From Leeuwenhoekiella polynyae (lineage in GTDB: Bacteria > Bacteroidota > Bacteroidia > Flavobacteriales > Flavobacteriaceae): 64,000 nucleotides of DNA. The translations under genes were made by a program, and so were the position numbers. Under the pieces are notes generated by a model. That model had not been told where the DNA came from. It did not search any database and was given only the letters and a program-made list of their open reading frames with translations. Numbering within the stretch: position 1 is the stretch's first letter; the number at the start of each line of letters is the position of its first letter. The stretch spans positions 186,001 through 250,000 of the forward strand of contig NZ_QOVK01000001.1 of assembly GCF_004104075.1 (NCBI RefSeq), read 5' to 3'. Positions 61,374 to 64,000 of the stretch are shown in pieces.

Positions 61374-62263
61374 TGCTCTATTCTGTAACGCATACCACAA
61401 AATACGATTACGATGCTCCGGTAAGTTATTGCCATAATATAGCAGTACTTAAACCCAGAAGATCACTAGGGCAGGAGTTGCTCGAGTATAAAATGGTGGT
61501 CTCACCAGAAGCTGATGAAGTTTCTGAACGTGTAGATTTCTTCGGAAATTATATTACGCGTTTTTCTATTCAGAAAGAACACCGTCAATTGAAGGTTACA
61601 ACAAAGAGCAGGCTACGTCGGGAATATGAGCAATTTAAAACAGATTTTAGATCTGATAAATGCGTGAAAATTACGCTGGAGCAGGCAAAAAATTCTCTAT
61701 TGAAAACTGATGTAGAGATTCTTGAAGCCAAACAATTTGTACTTGAATCGATCTTTATAAAAAGGGCCAGCGCCGCAGTTGAAACATATGCCAGACAGAG
61801 TTTTAAACCCAATCGATCGGTTTTTGAAGCAGCAGAAGAATTGATGCAACGTATTTATACAGACTTTGATTTTGTCTCTGGTTTTACCAGTGTTTCAACA
61901 CCCATAGATGAGGTGATGGAAGAACGCAAAGGGGTTTGTCAAGATTTTGCACAGATTGCTATAGCTTGTATAAGATCTATCGGTTTACCCGCGCGATATA
62001 TAAGTGGATATATTGAAACCTTACCCCCTCCGGGACAAGAAAAACTGGTAGGAGCAGATGCCTCACACGCATGGTTTTCTATTTTTATTCCGGGTTTTGG
62101 ATGGGTTGATTTTGACCCAACTAATAATCAAATCCCCGGAGATCAACACTTGGTTGTGGGGTGGGGAAGAGATTATTATGATGTACCTCCTTTAAAAGGT
62201 GTGGTATATGGTAGCGGAAAAAGCAAACTTGCGGTTGAGGTTGATATCGCACGAGTGATATAA
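61373..62263 (+). CDS. Transglutaminase family protein
   Basis: A 296-residue protein: N-terminal transglutaminase-associated beta domain (1-85, YSVTHTTKYDYDAPVSYCHN, similar to the first domain of the DUF2126 protein) and a core with the triad C189 (GVCQDFAQ), H232 (ASHAWFS) and D248 (VDFDPTN). No signal peptide. It starts on the stop of the ATP-grasp gene and ends 3 bp before the convergent acetyltransferase. It probably works with the two preceding proteins, for example in cutting or crosslinking a product made by the ATP-grasp enzyme. Confidence 0.9.
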   Translation: MLYSVTHTTKYDYDAPVSYCHNIAVLKPRRSLGQELLEYKMVVSPEADEVSERVDFFGNYITRFSIQKEHRQLKVTTKSRLRREYEQFKTDFRSDKCVKITLEQAKNSLLKTDVEILEAKQFVLESIFIKRASAAVETYARQSFKPNRSVFEAAEELMQRIYTDFDFVSGFTSVSTPIDEVMEERKGVCQDFAQIAIACIRSIGLPARYISGYIETLPPPGQEKLVGADASHAWFSIFIPGFGWVDFDPTNNQIPGDQHLVVGWGRDYYDVPPLKGVVYGSGKSKLAVEVDIARVI

Positions 62264-62266
62264 AAG

Positions 62267-62725
62267 TTAGATTGAGCCCAAATACTTTAAGAAGCACATA
62301 CTACCACCTATACCGCTATACTGTCCGTAATTAGGAATAATATCATAATCCCGTTTCTTGTATAATGCTATAGCAGGAGGCTGAAAAATGCCTGTTTCAA
62401 GAATACATTTATTGTAGCCTATTTCACAAGCCCAATTTTCTAGAGCTTCAAGAATAGCACTTGCATAACCACGTTTTCTATATAATGGTTTAGTGTACAT
62501 CCTTTTTATTTCTACGCTTTTAGGACCGTATTCTCTAAAAGATCCACAAGCTACAGGTATACCGCTATCGTAAGCAACGATCACATTTTTAATTCGGTCT
62601 AATGAATTGAATTGATTATAGAATGCATGATCTTCACCATCAGTTACTTTGAGGGTTTGATCTAATTCTTTTATCATTTTTAAGAAGTCGGCATTCTTAG
62701 AATCGGTACGTACAAGATTAAGCAT
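62267..62725 (-). CDS. GNAT family N-acetyltransferase
   Basis: A 152-residue GNAT enzyme. Motif A lies at about 81-95 (PLYRKRGYASAILEAL; acetyl-CoA-binding R-x-x-G-x-A), preceded by the VEIKRMYTK strand and followed by CILETGIFQPPAIALYKKRDY. It transfers an acetyl group from acetyl-CoA to an unknown amine. Convergent with the transglutaminase operon, 3 bp apart, so no functional link is implied. Confidence 0.88.
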   Translation of the reverse strand: MLNLVRTDSKNADFLKMIKELDQTLKVTDGEDHAFYNQFNSLDRIKNVIVAYDSGIPVACGSFREYGPKSVEIKRMYTKPLYRKRGYASAILEALENWACEIGYNKCILETGIFQPPAIALYKKRDYDIIPNYGQYSGIGGSMCFLKYLGSI

Positions 62726-62946
62726 TTCTAAAATGATGTTTGATTGGTTGAACTCGAAAGATACATTTCTAGAACACTTTTTAAAAGATTTACAGAAAGT
62801 ATTTTTTTAAGAGTTATCAAAATATGCCTCTAAAACTGTAGTATATATAAATTGTAGGAGTGTAATTTTAGATATATGTAATGTATTATCAATAATAGAT
62901 GGTATATAAACCTATAAAGAACTTTAATATGATCAATATAGAACAT

Positions 62947-62972
62947 AAAAAAACCTGCATACACAGGTTTTT
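62947..62972 (-). terminator. Terminator of the gene at 62991
   Basis: AAACCTG (62951-62957) pairs with CAGGTTT (62964-62970); on the minus strand it is followed by a T-run. The rest of the gap 62726-62990 is AT-rich without features. Confidence 0.8.
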
Positions 62973-62990
62973 AAAAGCTTTTCTAAATTC

Positions 62991-63209
62991 TTATTTTAAG
63001 GGAATATATTCACCAACTAATAGTCCTAAACATTTCAATTCGTTTTTAATTCGCTCATAAACACTAGGCTTTGCATAATCTACAGCGATAATATTTTTCT
63101 GGAGATTAATTTCAAGAACACGCACCTCCATAATCCTATTGAGACACATTAAGATGACTTCTTGCGTACCTTTAAAATTATGATCTGAGATTTTTAGAGC
63201 GGCTTTCAT
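62991..63209 (-). CDS. Small hypothetical protein, HMA-like
   Basis: A 72-residue soluble protein. The strand-helix-strand spacing of VLEINLQKNIIAVDYAKPSVYERIKNELKCLG recalls heavy-metal-associated (HMA) domains, but the C-x-x-C metal site is absent, so metal binding is not predicted. It may be a regulatory or degenerate member; the family is not recognised with certainty. A terminator follows. Isolated from neighbours by more than 150 bp on its 5' side. Confidence 0.6.
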   Translation of the reverse strand: MKAALKISDHNFKGTQEVILMCLNRIMEVRVLEINLQKNIIAVDYAKPSVYERIKNELKCLGLLVGEYIPLK

Positions 63210-63365
63210 AGTCCTTGTTTTGGAGAATTAAACATTTGAGGATATTAAAAGTACAATTAGATTTCAATTTAAATGTTAAGGAAATGTTTTAAAAATATTG
63301 ATTTACAAGGTTTTAGTGTTAATTTTCATACTAAACCGTTTAAGTATAATACAACTACAATCACC

Positions 63366-63746
63366 TTATTGAAGAACTTTATCTGCTAAATAGCGTTGTA
63401 CAGCATATATATCAATTTCTTTCGTAAACTTTTTACTAACGCTAGGTGTATTTTCACTAGAAATCCAGATTTTAAGTTCAGAATCTAGGTCAAACGTACC
63501 TGCACTTTCTAAAGAAAATCTAGAAATACTTTTATAAGGAAGTGACTTATATTCTGTTTTGCTTCCGGTGACTCCTTGCTTGTCTATAAGTATTAATCGT
63601 TTTGAAGTAAAAATAAATACATCTCTAAAGAGTTTAAATCCCAGCTCTATATGTTCTTTTTCTGTTAAAAGCCGCTCGTATTTAGAAGTTAACTCTTCAA
63701 TAGATACTTCACTTGCATTTCCCAATATTCTATTTAATATACTCAT
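63366..63746 (-). CDS. Bacterial PH domain protein (bPH_1/DUF1696-like)
   Basis: A 126-residue cytosolic protein. From about residue 25 it matches the bacterial pleckstrin-homology type: LTEKEHIELGFKLFRDVFIFTSKRLILIDKQG, YKSLPYKSISRFSLESAGTFDLDSELKIWI, ending in a helix (IYAVQRYLADKVL). No membrane segment. The family forms ring-like oligomers in structures known to me; its role is not settled. Single gene. Confidence 0.8.
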   Translation of the reverse strand: MSILNRILGNASEVSIEELTSKYERLLTEKEHIELGFKLFRDVFIFTSKRLILIDKQGVTGSKTEYKSLPYKSISRFSLESAGTFDLDSELKIWISSENTPSVSKKFTKEIDIYAVQRYLADKVLQ

Positions 63747-63868
63747 GATTTTTTTAGTTTGATAGTATTACTAATGAGTTACGAAAGAAAATTAGAAAGA
63801 GTTACACCTCAATTAGTGTTTAACAAGACTTTAGCGTGTATCGTATTTTTTTTTAAAGTTCACATTAT

Positions 63869-63892
63869 AAAAAAAGCATCCACTTGGGATGC
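63869..63892 (-). terminator. Terminator reading leftward from beyond the window
   Basis: GCATCC (63876-63881) pairs with GGATGC (63887-63892) around ACTTG; seven A on its left give a T-run on the minus strand. It probably belongs to a minus-strand gene right of the window. Confidence 0.65.
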
Positions 63893-63920
63893 CTCTTAAT
63901 TCAATGTATTTTACTCAATA

Positions 63921-64000
63921 ATCGAGATTTAAATGCTTCGAGACTTGTCTCGTTCTAAAAATGTTTTGTTCAGTTTAATGCTTTGCGGGCTTGCCTTTGT
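63921..64000 (+). repeat. Dispersed intergenic repeat, copy 5, cut by the window edge
   Basis: A diverged copy: GATTTAAATGCTTCGAGACTTG, TCTCG, then ATGTTTTGTT, and TTTAATGC, GCGGGCTTGCC to the window end. CGAG (63939 region) pairs with CTCG around ACTTGT. The 254 bp from 63747 to 64000 hold this, the terminator above and AT-rich sequence. Confidence 0.45.

Noticed and set aside
55434-62263. Ribosomally made precursor peptide for the ATP-grasp operon
   Set aside because: No small open frame with a leader-core pattern was seen in the operon gaps or flanks.
62991-63209. Copper chaperone
   Set aside because: The HMA-like spacing lacks the C-x-x-C metal site.

Overview
The window is a stretch of chromosome from a bacterium of the phylum Bacteroidota, most likely a marine member of the Flavobacteriaceae. 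The evidence is the AT-rich sequence, the TAnnTTTG-type -7 promoter boxes, the lack of clear Shine-Dalgarno sites, the many short lipoprotein signal peptides, and family types typical of the group: a MuiA-like protein carrying a carboxypeptidase-regulatory insert, MutS2 without an Smr domain, a one-chain E1 oxoacid dehydrogenase, and DUF2007, DUF3124 and DUF1835 proteins. I saw no phage, insertion sequence, CRISPR array or tRNA. The genus cannot be fixed from the sequence alone.

Left part (1-25836). A lipoprotein gene cut by the window edge pairs with a glutaminyl-peptide cyclotransferase. They are followed by the SRP RNA with its own promoter, an SDR enzyme, fructose-6-phosphate aldolase, a thioredoxin-fold lipoprotein without catalytic cysteines, and an ABC-F ATPase with one degenerate ATP site. 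Next come pheT, recG, an M1 peptidase with a patatin lipase, a K+/H+ antiporter, a membrane-anchored glutamate-synthase-like FMN protein, an M20 amidohydrolase, a DsrE protein and a VWA lipoprotein.

Middle part (25837-46629). This holds uvrD, an LpxH-like phosphoesterase, aroC, a dicarboxylate symporter, a secreted Calx-beta protein, a HAD enzyme, a MuiA/DUF4139 protein with a SusC-like insert, mutS2, ung and a 53-residue membrane protein. It ends in a six-gene minus-strand run: 2OG dioxygenase, SUI1 factor, DUF1835 protein, nucleoside phosphorylase, ppk1 and an orphan substrate-binding protein.

Right part (46782-64000). A fused E1 dehydrogenase is followed by an envelope trio (DUF1328, lipocalin-like, OmpA). 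Then come the two most interesting loci. The first is a translationally coupled type III polyketide synthase operon (FAD oxidoreductase, methyltransferase, PKS, enoyl-reductase-like SDR). The second is a three-gene operon of two transglutaminase-like proteins flanking a circularly permuted ATP-grasp/alpha-E fusion, a predicted but uncharacterised amide-bond-forming system. The window ends with small regulatory or unknown proteins.

A dispersed intergenic repeat of about 100 bp occurs at least five times, always in the same orientation, between or at the ends of genes. It is not explained by any gene. At least six genes appear to start with TTG.
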